Below, piece after piece: positions 11,213-22,607 of a stretch of DNA of 64,000 bases. The stretch is from Brachypterus glaber (Eukaryota > Arthropoda > Insecta > Coleoptera > Kateretidae). The notes beneath the pieces were generated by a model. It made no database searches. It saw only the letters and a program-made list of their open reading frames with translations, and was not told the origin of the DNA. Each line of letters starts with the position of its first letter. Positions within the stretch are counted from its first letter, which is position 1. The translations under genes and the position numbers were made by a program. The DNA is taken from assembly GCA_958510825.1 (NCBI GenBank), contig OY294047.1, positions 42,554,006-42,618,005 on the forward strand, written 5' to 3'.

Positions 11213-11975
11213 TGTTGAAAATTTAACATTATCTTTTACTACAAGAACTAATTTATACTTTAAAGGGCACTTTAAACAACTTAGGGGTCGTCCATAAAAT
11301 ATGTCACACCTTTTTAGGTCATTTTAGAACCCCCTCCCCCGTGTCACATATGTTCACAAAGTATTGACCCTCACACATTAATGTGGTGGCAGTTACTGCT
11401 GGAATGTTGCTTGTAGACGTTGTTCTTGATGTAAAATAATGAAAAAATGTGGCCTTGTTTTTCGTAGCGGCTTAAAGCAAATTTTTAATTTCTCGTTTCG
11501 TATCTTTAACAACGGTTTTTCGTTTTTTGAGGTTAAGCCACAATTTATTAACTTCAATTTGGAGAGTTAGTTTTGATTTCCCGGGATGCGCTTTACCATA
11601 AACTTCATAAAACTTAATGTAGTAGTACAAAGAACCGAAATCCGACATGACCGTCTTTGATATTCAACTTTTAACTCGAAATATAACACTGCGAATTTAC
11701 AATTTGTCAGTGGTGCTTTCTTATGGTAAAACCATGAAGCAATTCCGACCGCCAAAATATGAATAGATACATATATCGAAATATTCTAAAAAATTCTGCT
11801 TACCAGAATGTAAAAAAGTAATTTTGACCATGCCCTCCCATGTCACAATTTGTCACAAATGTCTCCCCCTCCCCTAAAGGTGTGACGTATTTTATGGACG
11901 ACCCCTAAGTTGTTTAAAGTGCTCTTTAAAGTATAAATTAGTTCTTGTAGTAAAAGATAATGTTAAATTTTATTT
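11213..11975. mobile_element. Family D element: nested inverted repeats around GGGGTCGTCC
   Basis: Inner ends AGGGGTCGTCCATAAAATAT (from 11283) and its near-inverse ending at about 11907 delimit a block of about 624 bp. Outside these, about 65 more bp on each side are also inverted copies (ATTATCTTTTACTACAAGAA on the left, its inverse on the right). So a TIR element with long arms contains, or grew around, a GGGGTCGTCC-type core. C-rich and G-rich tracts lie just inside the ends, as in families A, B and C. Confidence 0.75.
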
Positions 11976-12301
11976 TATGGACGACGCGCTTTTTCTCCAG
12001 CATGCATTGGACTTATTAGTATATTTCTAACCTAATAAAAGAAGCCTAAATTTTGAAAAATTTTAAAATGGGAAAGGAATATAAAACGTTTCCAACATCC
12101 AATTTATTTAATTTGTAGAAGAAAAAAATTAGCTAAACTTAAAATCTAACTTAATAATGTTAATTATAATTATCATAAGAGTTTATTGTTGTATGGATTA
12201 AAATAAAAAAAATAATTAAGACACACATAGTTTTAGCACCTTCTCTAGAATGTTGAAAATTAAACTAGCCATGAAGATATGTAATGCTACGCATTCCATT
12301 A

Positions 12302-12979
12302 TATACTATTCACAGTAAAATGATATATTGCATTTTCCCAAATACTAAAAAAAATTAATTTAAAAAAAAAATAAAAAAAATATTGTTTTTTAATCTTTTT
12401 TTGAAAAACGAAAAATTTTAATTATTTTTTTTTTATTCAAAAAAAATAAAAATTTAAATTTTTTTTTTTCAATTTTTCAATGTTTTTTATTTTCTTTTTG
12501 CGAAACACGTGGCGTAAACCGCTGACAACATTTTGTACACCTGAATTCCTTTTAGGAGGAAATCTTTAAAGATTTCCTTCAGATTACCTCGTAACCTTCA
12601 GATTTCCTCCAGATTACCTCCAATTTGTACACCTGAATTCCTCTGCTCCTCTGCGGTGTACCCCTTGGCGAAAAACAAAACAATTTTTTTTTGGGGAATA
12701 ACTTTCAAAAACAATAGGGATCTTCCCCTCATAGAACTTGATTTTTCCTCAAAATTTCAAGTCAATCGGATTATTCGTTTTTGAGTTATCGTGTCCACAA
12801 AAAACGTGACATCGGACGGACAGACAGATGGTCAGACAGACATTTAAAAAAAAATACTTATTTTTTCATGAAACAAATTTATGTCCAATAATTTTTTGCT
12901 TAGAACGATTTTTGAAAATTTTTGAAATTTTGAAACTACCGTATAATACTATTCTAGCGCAGGCGCTGTGAATAGTATA
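12302..12979. mobile_element. Candidate 678-bp element with 14-bp perfect TIR
   Basis: TATACTATTCACAG (12302-12315) is exactly inverted at 12966-12979, giving TA-flanked CTATTCACAG ends. The interior is a patchwork: A/T homopolymer-rich DNA (12345-12500), a repeat with paired TACACCTGAATT blocks (12516-12672) and a CAAGTCAATCGGATT...GACAGACAGA motif (12756-12840). The long spacing makes a chance TIR possible. Confidence 0.45.
12516..12672. repeat. Repeat with duplicated TTGTACACCTGAATTCCT and AGATT(A/T)CCTC units
   Basis: TTGTACACCTGAATTCC occurs at about 12533 and 12626, separated by several AGATTACCTC/AGATTTCCTC units. GCGTAAACCGC at the left is partly inverted as GCGGTGTACCCC at the right. 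A related fragment lies at 2729-2800. Confidence 0.55.
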
Positions 12980-13654
12980 ATAATGTAAATTCTTGACTTT
13001 AATACGATAATTCGTTTTCAAATTAACATATAATTATAATACTGTGAATTTTATTATGTCTACACATTTTAGACCTGGCTAGCGAGAAAAATAATCTTTA
13101 TGCCGCTTAAATTGAATGTAGATTAACTTAAAATTATAATGATTTGAACAAATTAGGAATTTGCAAAAAGTAATTATTTAAAATCTAGAAATCACTCCGC
13201 ACTAACAAACATTACATACAAAGAAATGATTACTAAAAACAAGTACGTAGTATTCAGATCAAGTGGCTCCCAAGTTTATACATATATTCGCAAGAACTTA
13301 AATCAAATGTTTTGCCTGATTAAAGTTCAGATACGTATGTTACTTATAGGTTAAAATCTGAATGACGTACAAGTTCTTGGATTAAATAATTTAAAAAAAC
13401 TGTATTGAGTTTTAAAAGTCCTTTCATTACTCAAACCCAGCACTTTTACTTGGTTCAAGATTTAACCTCTTGATCTAAGTAAGATACGTACACTGATAAA
13501 ACAGTTTATTTGTGTGTACAAAATATTTGGTTGGATATGGCCAATTGAATTATTTGGTTGTGACAAATAAATTTTATTTTTATCAAATAAGCTATTTTGT
13601 TCCCACTACTAAATGATTTAGAATTTTAAATATTTGTTAACTTGAACTAAATGT
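12980..13654. other. AT-rich stretch
   Basis: TACACTGATAAAACAG near 13489 resembles the end of CACTGAAAAA-type MITEs seen elsewhere in the window, but no partner end was found. Nothing else recognised. Confidence 0.4.
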
Positions 13655-14165
13655 TTATAATAAACTTATTTTATTTTGAGAGGTAGTGCCGTAATTATGA
13701 TAAGAACTATTTATGTTGTTGTATAAGTGAATGTTTTTATGTATATAAATTAAGCAATGTAAAATATATAGTGATGGCAAAGTTAAAACTTTAGATTCAA
13801 TAAATTTGCTTCTGACATCATCCTGATAGCCTATCTTACCTATGATGCGCATGACTGTTCTTTGAAGTCCAAATATTATTGACATTCAAGAGGCATGACC
13901 CAAGCTTATCAGACCATATGCTGAGAATAGCGCATGGTATGCTGTTAAGAGTATATTCAAGCTTATTGTACCAGAAAGCTGCCTAATTAAATACACATTT
14001 TTATTTCATTTCTTTGTCAGATATTCAATATGTTGAGACCAAGTGAGTTTTGGGTCTAAATATACGCCCAAAAACTTTGCCTTGTAAGGATTTTTTGTCG
14101 GTCTGTGTGTAAACAGCACTTCGACAGTTTTGGTTTCGTTGAGTGCTAGGTGATATTGATACTAA
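13655..14165 (-). pseudogene. Non-LTR retrotransposon reverse transcriptase remnant (C-terminal part)
   Basis: On the minus strand from 14165 downward, the translation has the order of motifs seen past the catalytic core in Jockey/CR1-like reverse transcriptases: N-E-T-K-T, F-L-G-V-Y-L-D then L-T-W..H-I, L-T-K-K, then I-R-Q-L-S-G and A-Y-H-A-L-F-S, followed by Q-R-T-V-M-R-I-I, L-T-L-P-S-L-Y-I and a degenerate H-x-Y-x-T segment. In-frame stops interrupt it (after L-T-K-K and just before the methionine of the 76-codon ORF 13655-13885). It is 5'-truncated: endonuclease and catalytic YxDD are absent. Copy into cDNA is the family's role; this piece is dead. Clade is uncertain. Confidence 0.82.
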
Positions 14166-14479
14166 TAACTCTAAAATACGAATTTGATTTGATTGATGGC
14201 TTAAGTAAGGTTTACTATGGTAAGGTATATCTTACTTAAAGTGTTGTTATACCCACAATATCGAATTTATCAAAAAACAAAAAAACAGTTGTATAATACG
14301 ACATAAAAGATAATAAAGCTGATGAATTGCGAAACTTTGCCTACACTTATGATTTATATGATTCGTACTTGATTTAAGATGTCCTTATTTTAAACAGAAC
14401 TGGACCTTATATAACACAATAGAAAACAATAGAATTCTTCCTACGTTAGTTATCCATGACCCAATTAAATTATTATAGT
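14166..14479. other. Unassigned stretch
   Basis: Nothing recognised between the LINE remnant and repeat I. Confidence 0.4.
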
Positions 14480-14655
14480 ATATTACGCACCGAGTACGCG
14501 AACCTAATTTTTAGTGCACCAGAGTGAAATGGTATGCGTCGAGGTGCGTATACTAATTTTCCTACGACCTAACACCTAAACATATATGCGTTTGACTTTT
14601 GCTAATTTTCTGACATCAGATATGTAAAATCAGCTGATTGTCACTTCCCATCCGT
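14480..14655. repeat. Dispersed repeat I, copy 1
   Basis: Shares GAGTACGCGAACCTAAT, GCGTCGAGGTGCGTATACTA, TCCTACGACCTAA.ACCTAAACAT and TAAAATCAG.TGATTGTCACTT with 38905-39175. Copy 1 lacks about 60 bp that copy 2 has in the middle. Confidence 0.7.
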
Positions 14656-14662
14656 TGTCATA

Positions 14663-14832
14663 GTGGTTATGAGCAAACTTGTAGCTCTTGAAATACTCTA
14701 TAAGTTTTATACATTATGCATTTTCATAAATATTTTGTTACGGTTGCAGTAGGCGCTGAAATTCGAGTTGAAAATTTATAATATATGAAACTTATAGAAA
14801 ATTTCAAGAGCTACAAGTTTGCTTATAACCAC
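14663..14832. repeat. Hairpin with 45-bp arms
   Basis: GTGGTTATGAGCAAACTTGT at the left end faces the inverse ACAAGTTTGCTTATAACCAC at the right, and the match runs about 45 bp. It directly follows repeat I copy 1, so it may be part of the same element. Confidence 0.7.
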
Positions 14833-15566
14833 TTTTATAGTCCGATGAATAATTTGGCTGAAAAATGAAAAAAAAAAACAGTTTCACCTCCAACATGACT
14901 ATTTTTAAATTAACTCGATTATATTAAAAAAATGATCCAAACAAAAATTGTTGGAAATTTCCTCCTTAACAAAATTGGTTATATGCATTTTTATCGTAAG
15001 ATGCATATTAAGCAACTCACCAATAAATTCAAGATAGCGGACATCCCTTACTCAAATCACCTGGTGAAAAACTAACAGGAGTGTTCTGCTATCCTTGAAA
15101 ATATCAGCCCGTGTACATGTATTGTAATTTACATTTATTATTTGACTGGACTAGACCAGGAGTCCCTGTATGTTTTTTACGCCATAAAAGAAGTACTAAA
15201 CTTGCATATACGCATCTATTTGAACAGTCAATTTCGCGGAGGCATAAATAGTACCTAAGTAGTAAAATCGCATGCATTTACATGAAAAATAAATATGTTT
15301 TGAAAATCTCATTACAAAATAAATACTTTGCGAATACTTTTAGATAATAAATGGTTGTGAGGTTTTTAAAATACAGAATAATGAACTTTTATACTACCTA
15401 CATATGAGCATTTCCTGCAAAAATATTTTACATTATTTATTTACATTTTTTCGCATAAAATAGAATTAGAAGTTTTAATTTTTATTATTTGTGTTTTTGA
15501 AATGCAAATGCATAAAAATAATTTAAATTTTAAATAACTAAATAAAAATTAAAGTACCTAAATGAC
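14833..15566. other. AT-rich stretch, nothing recognised
   Basis: No coding or repeat signature that I can support. Confidence 0.4.
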
Positions 15567-15712
15567 ATAATAGTTATTTATAATACAAGGGTAAAAAAAG
15601 TTAATTTTTTCGATTGAGTAGGTTTTTAGAAGCCGAGGGCCGGCCGATCGGGCAGGCCCGAGGGTAATAAACCTACGAAATCGAAATTTAACTTTTTGTC
15701 CATGTATTATAC
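15567..15712. repeat. Palindrome J1 with terminal motif ATAATAGTTATTTAT
   Basis: ATAATAGTTATTTAT at 15567-15581 is followed by TACAAGGGTAAAAA. The block from about 15578 to 15712 folds on itself: GTTAATTTTTTCGATTGAGT faces an inverse block around 15672-15694, with GTAGGTTT/AAACCTAC inside and a GC-rich heart (GGGCCGGCCGATCGGGCAGG). It shares the 15-bp motif with palindromes ending at 18947, 36785 and 50776. Confidence 0.75.
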
Positions 15713-16504
15713 AATATTTTTTATTCGATTGTTACTAATTATAATAAATTATTAAAATATACTTAATTTTAAATTTCAAAAAGTATTTCTTTTTGGTGTC
15801 TTATTACTTATCTAGTTATCCATGACAAATTGCTATCCAATCAAATCACTAAAATACAATTGAATCGTTTCTTTTGCGTGCGGTTTCATTTTCAAATTAA
15901 AAAATCTATAGCTTGGTGATTAACTCCTGTTAAAATGTGTCTGTTATGAAAATAGTAATACTTCTGAACCGTTCTATGAATATTATAAATATTGAAAATG
16001 ATTTTACAATTGAAATTTTGTGTTTTAAATTTATTTTAGTGGAAGAATACAGACTAATCAGTTAACATATATTGTGAGGTTATGTTATAGAAGAAATTTT
16101 TATTTTGTATGAAATTATTATAATAACTGTATCTGGTCAAAAAGAACAGTTAGTTCAAGACCAAAAGTGACCTAAAGGTCATATATCTTTATAAATATTA
16201 CAGTAAAGGTAAAGCATGTTCTTTTAAAAAGCTTAAAAATAACAAGTTTTAGTTGGCGGGTGAAAAAAACATTTTGGCCCTATGGCCACAAAGTTCAACT
16301 TTTCGCCCGTAAAACATGAACAAAAAGTGTCTCTTTTAGAAACAATCGAATAAAAAAGTATTTTTTTTAGTAATAATACATAAATAGATAATTAAATAAA
16401 TAAAAAATTTATGTAATTATTGCCATTCTAAGACCTGTTATATATGTTGCCCAATTTCACCTTAAGTTTTTTAAAGATACTATCAGGATGCACTAAAAAA
16501 ATAA
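15713..16504. other. AT-rich DNA, possibly the body of the J1 element
   Basis: TTTTTTATTCGATTGTT (about 15718) is inverted as AACAATCGAATAAAAAA at about 16341, which could mark an internal inverted repeat of the J1 element. No ORF. Confidence 0.4.
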
Positions 16505-16990
16505 CACTTTAAATTTGAAACTCTTTAATAAGATAACTTAAATCATCTTTTGGCATATATTAAATATTTTTAGCTTTAAAAATGTAGACAGGGGCACAGG
16601 GGGGGTTCTTTTTAGTGGAAAGTGGGGTCGAGTGATACATCATTTTAAATCAAATAAAATTCTCTATTTGACTGTACATTTTTTTCTACAGTTTTTATTT
16701 TTCATTTTTTTTAATTTTTTTCTAAAAATGCGAATTTTTAAGATTTTTTTTGTAAAATTTTATTTATATTATTTAAAATTAGTTTAAAAGTATAATTTAT
16801 GCATTTTCATTATAAAATTAAGTATTTTTCAAAAGTTATAAGATTTTTTTAAAGAAATTTTGATGAAAATTCCCATGTTCAACCCTATTTTAAACCACCA
16901 AAAAATGTTTCAAAAAAATAAAAATATATGTGGTCAAATAGAAAATTTTATAAGCTTTAAAACGATGTACCACACATTCTATTTGAAAAA
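16505..16990. mobile_element. Family A MITE, degraded copy 2 lacking both TIRs
   Basis: Internal family A blocks are present in order: AATAAGATAACTTAAATCAT, AAATGTAGACAGGGGCAC, GATACATCATTTTAAA, then the inverted half with AGCTTTAAAACGATGTA. The terminal GCGGTCCAAAAGT segments are missing. Confidence 0.7.
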
Positions 16991-17532
16991 ATTTGGCATA
17001 TATTATTACAATTACTTCCGTTATTTGCATTTACCCCTATGCACCTTACTATCTTGTATCATTTTGTCTGACTAGTGTTCACACTATGGACAATTTATAC
17101 ACGTACGCACAGACAAGGTAATGGACATACCTAACTGACATCGGGAATGAGGTACTCGGTATTCACTTGGGAGGAAGTACTGTTATTTGCCATTATTAAT
17201 TAATGACGGAAATCTTAAGATAAAATGTCTGTCTTTTTGACAAGTGGCGGTACTCCAAATCCCACTAGGTACTATTACTATAAAGATAACAGGGAAAGAA
17301 ACATCGAAGTTGATGTTTGATTTTTATTAATTTTAAGTAAATTGTACTCGAAGAGTATCATATAGTCATTAGGGAGGTATAGGGTCAAAAAAATTGTATG
17401 TTATTTATTCAGAATTTGTCAACGAACTAATAAGTTGTTAGTTCGTTGGAATTTGTATACTTTTTAGGTATTTGGATGACTATTTTGAAGGCATGCCCCC
17501 CTCGAACATGTGATACGACAATCCCCTGTTAA
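16991..17532. other. Unassigned stretch with one small hairpin
   Basis: CAACGAACTAA (17420-17430) faces TTAGTTCGTTG (17438-17448), a perfect 11-bp stem with a 7-nt loop. Otherwise nothing recognised. Confidence 0.45.
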
Positions 17533-17636
17533 TACGTTCGCTGCTGACAACCTGCCTCGTGGGTCCATCCCCTACTCATATTCAATACCGAGAGCCTACC
17601 TGGCGGGCTCACTGTAGACTTGAATAACATTGCAAA
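17533..17636. mobile_element. Fragment of a TTAA-flanked MITE (family L copy 2)
   Basis: It starts after TTAA (17529-17532) with TACGTTCGCTGCTGAC and continues through CATCCCCTACTCATATTCAA, GGCGGGC and TGTAGACTTGAATA. This matches the inverse of the right half of 22265-22493. The other end is absent. Confidence 0.65.
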
Positions 17637-18805
17637 AACACGTCTATTTATATAGGTGGCAGTGAACATGTTAAATGCTCTATTTTTCTACAAGTGCAAT
17701 TGTTTTATAAAATCGTTACTTGATAAATTCAGTTTCTAGTAGAACAGACAGACAAAATAATGCCCGTATTTTACAGTTCACCCATTTTACCATGGTAAAT
17801 TGCTGTTGTAGATAATCTGTAGTATCAAATTGTTTTTGTAAAACAGATGATAATATTATTATGCAAAATATGCATATTTTGCATGTATGACGGTATTTAT
17901 TTATTATTTTGTGATGACGTCAGTCTGATTAGCTGTGAATTTGACTCTAGATTTTGGATAAAAGAAAACAGTGATTGTTCTTTACATGCTGTCTTTAAGT
18001 GAATATCATTCATAGATAATAAATATATAAGGTAATTTATGTAATGACCGAAGGTTTTCAGTGGCTTACAATTGCAACTAATATAGTTATCAATAATCTA
18101 TAAAACAAGAAGTGCGTTTTAATAATATACAGAGCATGAAGTTCTTAAATAAAATTTTTAAAAACCAAAGAACCCTCATAAATGCTACAAATAATAGTTA
18201 AAGTGTAGGTACATACATACATGTATGTATGTATTTAAATCCAACATAGAAACATAAAAAAAATATTATAATATGCTCAGAAAGTTAATTGTTTATATGT
18301 GCAGTTGTCTACATTTAGTAACAGATGGCGCAAAATTAAATTTTTGCACGACCAAGACTAAAACCTAATTTTACGTTTTCATTTTCGGGACTAAACTTGG
18401 GGTTTTTCTCCCAAGGGAATAAAAATCACGGCAACCTTGATAATATTAAAATATTATACTTACTATGTGCTTTACTCGTACAAAAATTAGGTTTGGTGAT
18501 GTTTTTTAATAATAAATTAGCGATTCAAACCAATTTATTTGATTTTAACAAAGAAAACCTTTAAAAATAACATTGTTATAACAATATATACATAACTTAA
18601 TATTTATTATCTTCGTCCATTTTTTGAACGTTTGTGTCAACCATATTAAAAAACAATTAAAATCGCGATAGCCGTGAAACTGACTTTTCGCAATTTACAT
18701 GCATTTTGATTAAATTAGAAAATTAAAACAACCGATTTTAGATGCATGGTTTTTAATTTTAATTTTATCTACCTACCTAAATTATGTTTGGTCCTGCAAA
18801 AAATA
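17637..18805. other. AT-rich stretch with a 24-bp perfect palindrome
   Basis: 18210-18233 is a perfect ACAT/ATGT palindrome (six 4-bp units meeting head to head). 18313-18430 contains TAGTAACAGATGGCGC and a GGGACTAAA motif that recurs in palindrome J2. No gene recognised. Confidence 0.45.
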
Positions 18806-18947
18806 GTGTATATACCTCAGGACTAAACGTGGCTGTTTTAGTCCCTTGCATTTCTGTTTCCCTTGCTCGCTACGCTTGCTCAGGAAACACTCGTGCAGCG
18901 GGACTAAAACAGCCAGTTTAGTCCCTTGGTATATAAATAACTATTAT
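18806..18947. repeat. Palindrome J2 with nested inner hairpin and terminal ATAAATAACTATTAT
   Basis: The outer arms pair GGACTAAACGTGGCTGTTTT on the left with AAAACAGCCAGTTTAGTCCC on the right. The centre has a second inverted pair, GTTTCCCTTGCTCGC and GCTTGCTCAGGAAAC. The right edge, 18933-18947, is ATAAATAACTATTAT, the exact complement of the J1 motif. Confidence 0.75.
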
Positions 18948-18953
18948 ATCCAC

Positions 18954-19273
18954 TATACTCTCTAAAAAAAGAAACACAATATTGCCACTCACCCGTACCA
19001 GAATTCCGATTTTTTGGCACTGACATACCGGAATTTCATTATATTTAGTATTATTCCAGAATAACTGGGAGTTTTGTCTTTTTTTTATATTAAAGGCAGA
19101 AATATCCAAGCCTAGTTCTTATCTTAAAACATCTATCTTTCTTATCTGTGCACTTATGTCATAAATAAAAGAAACATAATTGTTTCTACCAACACGAAAA
19201 TGTAGTTGAAAATACTATTTTAATGCTCATGCCTTAAAAGTACATTGTTTTTCTATTTTAAGTATAATTTAAG
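18954..19273. other. Unassigned stretch
   Basis: Nothing recognised; the minus-strand ORF at 18918-19109 begins inside palindrome J2 sequence and has no family-like motif. Confidence 0.4.
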
Positions 19274-19440
19274 ACAAGATTTTGTTATTAATATATTTAA
19301 AATGACTTAAAAAATTTAATCTCCGATCTATTAACACTCCCAAATATTTTATTTCATTAACCCTTTCTAATGATTTGATTATAATAAATTTCTCCTTAAA
19401 TCCGCCAAACAAGGCACTTTTCAGCCTTAGTTGATAAATT
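19274..19440 (-). pseudogene. Short LINE reverse-transcriptase fragment
   Basis: Minus-strand translation gives a segment with F-G-G, then S-L-E-R-V-N-E-I-K-Y-L-G-V-L-I-D and L-N-F-L-S-H-F-K-Y-I. E-I-K-Y-L-G-V-x-I-D followed by F..H is a hallmark segment downstream of the catalytic core in many non-LTR reverse transcriptases. Only about 55 codons survive, with no start and a stop at the left edge. Confidence 0.75.
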
Positions 19441-19700
19441 ATTTTACGACCTAACTATTCAGTGCAAAAATAGTGTTATTTTATGAATGAATAATTTGAA
19501 TTTTAATTGTCAATGTTAAATAAACGTCTGCGTGAGTGTCTTGTAGTAATAAAATTTGTTGTTTATAATGCCTTCAGAAAGTACTACTGAAATAATTTAC
19601 ATAATAATTATGATAAAACAAAACGAATTCGTACTTGCCTATATGCTTTGCAACATTGTAGTTGTTATAGCAATAGAGCATAATTGTACACTGTCATCTA
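19441..19700. other. Unassigned AT-rich DNA
   Basis: No supported feature; the ORF starting at 19556 runs into the family A MITE. Confidence 0.4.
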
Positions 19701-19702
19701 TA

Positions 19703-20416
19703 CAGAGCGGCCAAAAGTCATCCCCCCCCCTCTTAATTTTTGAACGAGTTTATATATCGACTTCAAATTTAGAACTGTTAAATAAGACAACTTAAACTAT
19801 CTTTAAGCATATATTTGATACTTTTAGCTATTAAAATGTGGGCAGGGGGGCAAGGGGCGACATTTTTTTAAATAGAAAGGTGGGTCGTGTAATACATCAT
19901 TTTAAAGCTTATAAAATTCTCCATTTAACTGTATATTTTTTTATTTTTTTGTTGGGTTTAAAATAGGGTTGAAAATGGGTATTTTTGTCAAAATTTCTTT
20001 AAAAAATCCAAACAATTTTTTAAAAAAGCCTAATTTTATAATGAAAAAAAGTAAATTATACTTTTAAACTAATTTTAGTTGACATAAATAAAAATTAACA
20101 AAAAAAAAACTTAAAAATTTATTTTTTTATCACAAAAAACTGAAAAATCAAAACCTTAAAAAACATGTTTAAAAAAAATAAAAATGTATGGTTATATAGA
20201 GAATTTTAAAGGCTTTAGAATGATGTATCACACGACCCCCCTTTCCATTAAAAAAAATTCCCCCCATGCCCTCTGCCCACATTTTAAGAGATAAAAGTAT
20301 CAAATATATGCTTAAAGATAGTTTAAGTTGTCTTATTTAAGAGTTCTAAATTTGAAATCGATATCTCAACTCGTTCAAAAGTTAAGAAGGGGGGGGGTGA
20401 CTTTTGGACCGCACTG
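19703..20416. mobile_element. Family A MITE, copy 3, TA-flanked
   Basis: Ends CAGAGCGGCCAAAAGTCA and GTGACTTTTGGACCGCACTG, TA on both sides (19701-19702, 20417-20418). Same internal order as 6633-7357: poly-C tract, AAATGTGGGCAGGGGGGCA, GTAATACATCATTTTAAAGC, then the inverse half. 714 bp, no coding capacity. Confidence 0.85.
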
Positions 20417-20700
20417 TATATATATCGTATAAATTGTCTTCCTTGAGAGCCTTAATATTTTTTCAGCTAAAATTTCATTCCTGATTAATTTTTCTTCAAA
20501 AATTTATTTTTCGTAGTATTTTACGATGTATTAAAATATAAATTTTTAATATTTAAATATTTTTACTCAAGCTATAACCAAAGAAGAAATAATCCATTAT
20601 GATATAACTTCAGATAAATTAAAAAAAGAAAATTGAAAAAACAAATAAATCTATTGATATTTGTAAATTTGGCGAAGGCGCTCTACTAAGCTATTCTTTA

Positions 20701-21415
20701 GGGGCTGTCCATATACTACGTAACGCGCCTAGGGGGGGGTCAAAGAAATTGTTACAGGGGGGAGGGGGGGTCTAGGTAAACGTTACGTAACGGAATTTAA
20801 TAAATTTAATGCTTATTTCCTAAGCTTGGCAGATGTATTTATATTTCAACATAAATTACTATTTAGTGGCCCATAATTCCCTTTTTCACACAAAAATTGA
20901 CGAAACTATGCATATTTAAATAATATTGTAATCAGTAAAAAAACTGTTGACATTGATATTTAAAAAAAATCTTACGGCCCAGTTCTTGCCGATGAATCAT
21001 CGGCGATCATACATTTTCGCGCGGAATGTGTACTCACAGAACACCAATGTGTGTACTATTTTGTGTACCTGTGCATAAACAATATAGGTTTTATATGTGA
21101 CACTCAGTGTAAAAAGAGGTACCTAGTATTTTTTCCCTGTGTGATATTGATTATGAATATTTTTTTAAAGTTTGAGTGATTTTTTCGTGTAAATTTTTTT
21201 TAAGGTTATGTTATACTATATTTTAGGTTCATGCTTGTTTTGTCGAGAAAAACGTATCAATAGTGAGAATACATTTAAATTTATTGCGAAACAAAATTTT
21301 TATATTGTTACGCGTTGCACAGGGGGGGGGGTGTTGGTAAATGTGACAGTTTGTTACACAGGGGGAGGGGTCAATTTTTTTGAAAAATTGCGTTACGTAA
21401 TATATGGACAGCCCC
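20701..21415. mobile_element. Family C TIR element, copy 1, TTA-flanked
   Basis: GGGGCTGTCCATATACTACG at the left, inverted at the right as CGTTACGTAATATATGGACAGCCCC (read in part), with TTA before (20698-20700) and after (21416-21418). G-rich tracts lie just inside each end. The centre contains the palindrome GCCGATGAATCATCGGC near 20988-21004. A 3-bp TTA duplication suggests a PIF/Harbinger relative; inference only. 715 bp, no transposase. Confidence 0.85.
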
Positions 21416-21710
21416 TTATCTAATTCGATAATTTTTATGAATAAAAATTTATAGAACTTACAGTTCTTCTTACTAGAATTACTTCATTAACCCTCTGCCA
21501 CAGATACCTTATTTATAAAACATTACTACAGACAAGGCTTAAAATTTACCCCTCCCTTTATACAATTTAAAAGTCGAACAATTTTTTTAAAATTTTGACT
21601 TATTTTTCGTTTAACGTGTTCTTTATATTTAATTTAATTATTTAATCAAAGAAAAATGCAATTGAACATAATATTTAAATGGGTTATTTATATTTGTTTA
21701 TGTTTGTTTT

Positions 21711-21883
21711 TAACCTCGTACTATTCTACTTAATTAAGCATCCCCTAAGTCCAGGACTTGTGTGGGCTAGTAGTAGAGGGAACCACCGGCTTTAATTGAC
21801 TTTCGAACCAATATATCTAGGGAGTACGCCTTCGCCAAATTTCAATTATTAATTAACTGAAAAAGGCAATCGACGCCAGTGAG
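21711..21883 (-). mobile_element. SINE family 2, copy 2, 5'-truncated
   Basis: Body matches copies at 10249-10545 and 36950-37210 (CTCGTACTATTCTACTTAAT, AGTAGAGGGAACCACCGGCT, TTAATTAACTGAAAAAGGCA) but the tRNA-like head is cut after GACGCCAGTGAG. It lies inside the 21491-22603 element, so it inserted later or was captured. Confidence 0.85.
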
Positions 21884-22264
21884 GTATAATATAATTTTTA
21901 CTATAATGTTATTTCTTGTTAATTTTGACTTGGCAGGGACATTTATTTAAATAACTTGGTAGGAGAAAAAAAAAATTATAAGATAAAATTAAAAACCTAA
22001 TCATAAATAAACAACATAAGCATAAAATACTAGAAAAAAAACATAAATAACATAAGTATAAAGTCTAAAAAATTTTTGCAATGAATAAACTCTGTAGAGT
22101 TAAATAAAATTACTTAATTAATTAATAATAATAAAAAGGGTAGACCCTTTTTATTATTACATACTTACAGACACGGCTTATTTTTTACGCCGCCAAATTT
22201 TAAATTAACACTTGAAAAATAACTGTGCAAAATACCATCTTCTCCGCTCGGATTTAAGGCTTAA

Positions 22265-22493
22265 CACGTTCGCTGCCGACCCACAGTGGTATAGAATGTA
22301 GCGGTCACTTTCAAAATTAATTTCCCACTTTATTAGTAGAGATAGAAAGGTAAATTTAATTTAATTTTGTAGAGGAATATTTAAGCTTTAAAACTATGTA
22401 ATTTTAGTTATATTCAAGTCTACAGTGTGCCCGCCAGGCATTGAATATGAGTAGGGGATGGATCCACCAGGTGGGTTATCTGCAGAGAATGTG
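22265..22493. mobile_element. TTAA-flanked MITE (family L copy 1), nested
   Basis: CACGTTCGCTGCCGACCCAC on the left faces an inverted right end GTGGGTTATCTGCAGAGAATG, with TTAA at 22261-22264 and 22494-22497. 229 bp; the right half matches 17533-17636 in inverse orientation. Confidence 0.75.
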
Positions 22494-22607
22494 TTAAACT
22501 GAATGTCCGAAAGGTACTGCGACGCGGAAAGCCGTAGTTAGTCGGAGTTGGGAGAAACTACAAATTGCAGGCGTAAAATCTACGCCGTGACTGTGACAGA
22601 GGGTTAA

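Larger units (their letters stand above)
21491..22603. mobile_element. piggyBac-like non-autonomous element with two nested insertions
   Basis: It begins CCCTCTGCCACAG after TTAA (21487-21490) and ends CTGTGACAGAGGG before TTAA (22604-22607): a 13-bp TIR with one mismatch. CCC ends and a TTAA target fit piggyBac. It hosts a truncated SINE (21711-21883) and a smaller TTAA-flanked MITE (22265-22493). An internal duplicate of the left subterminal region (ACAGAC..GGCTTA) occurs near 22162. No transposase ORF. Confidence 0.75.
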
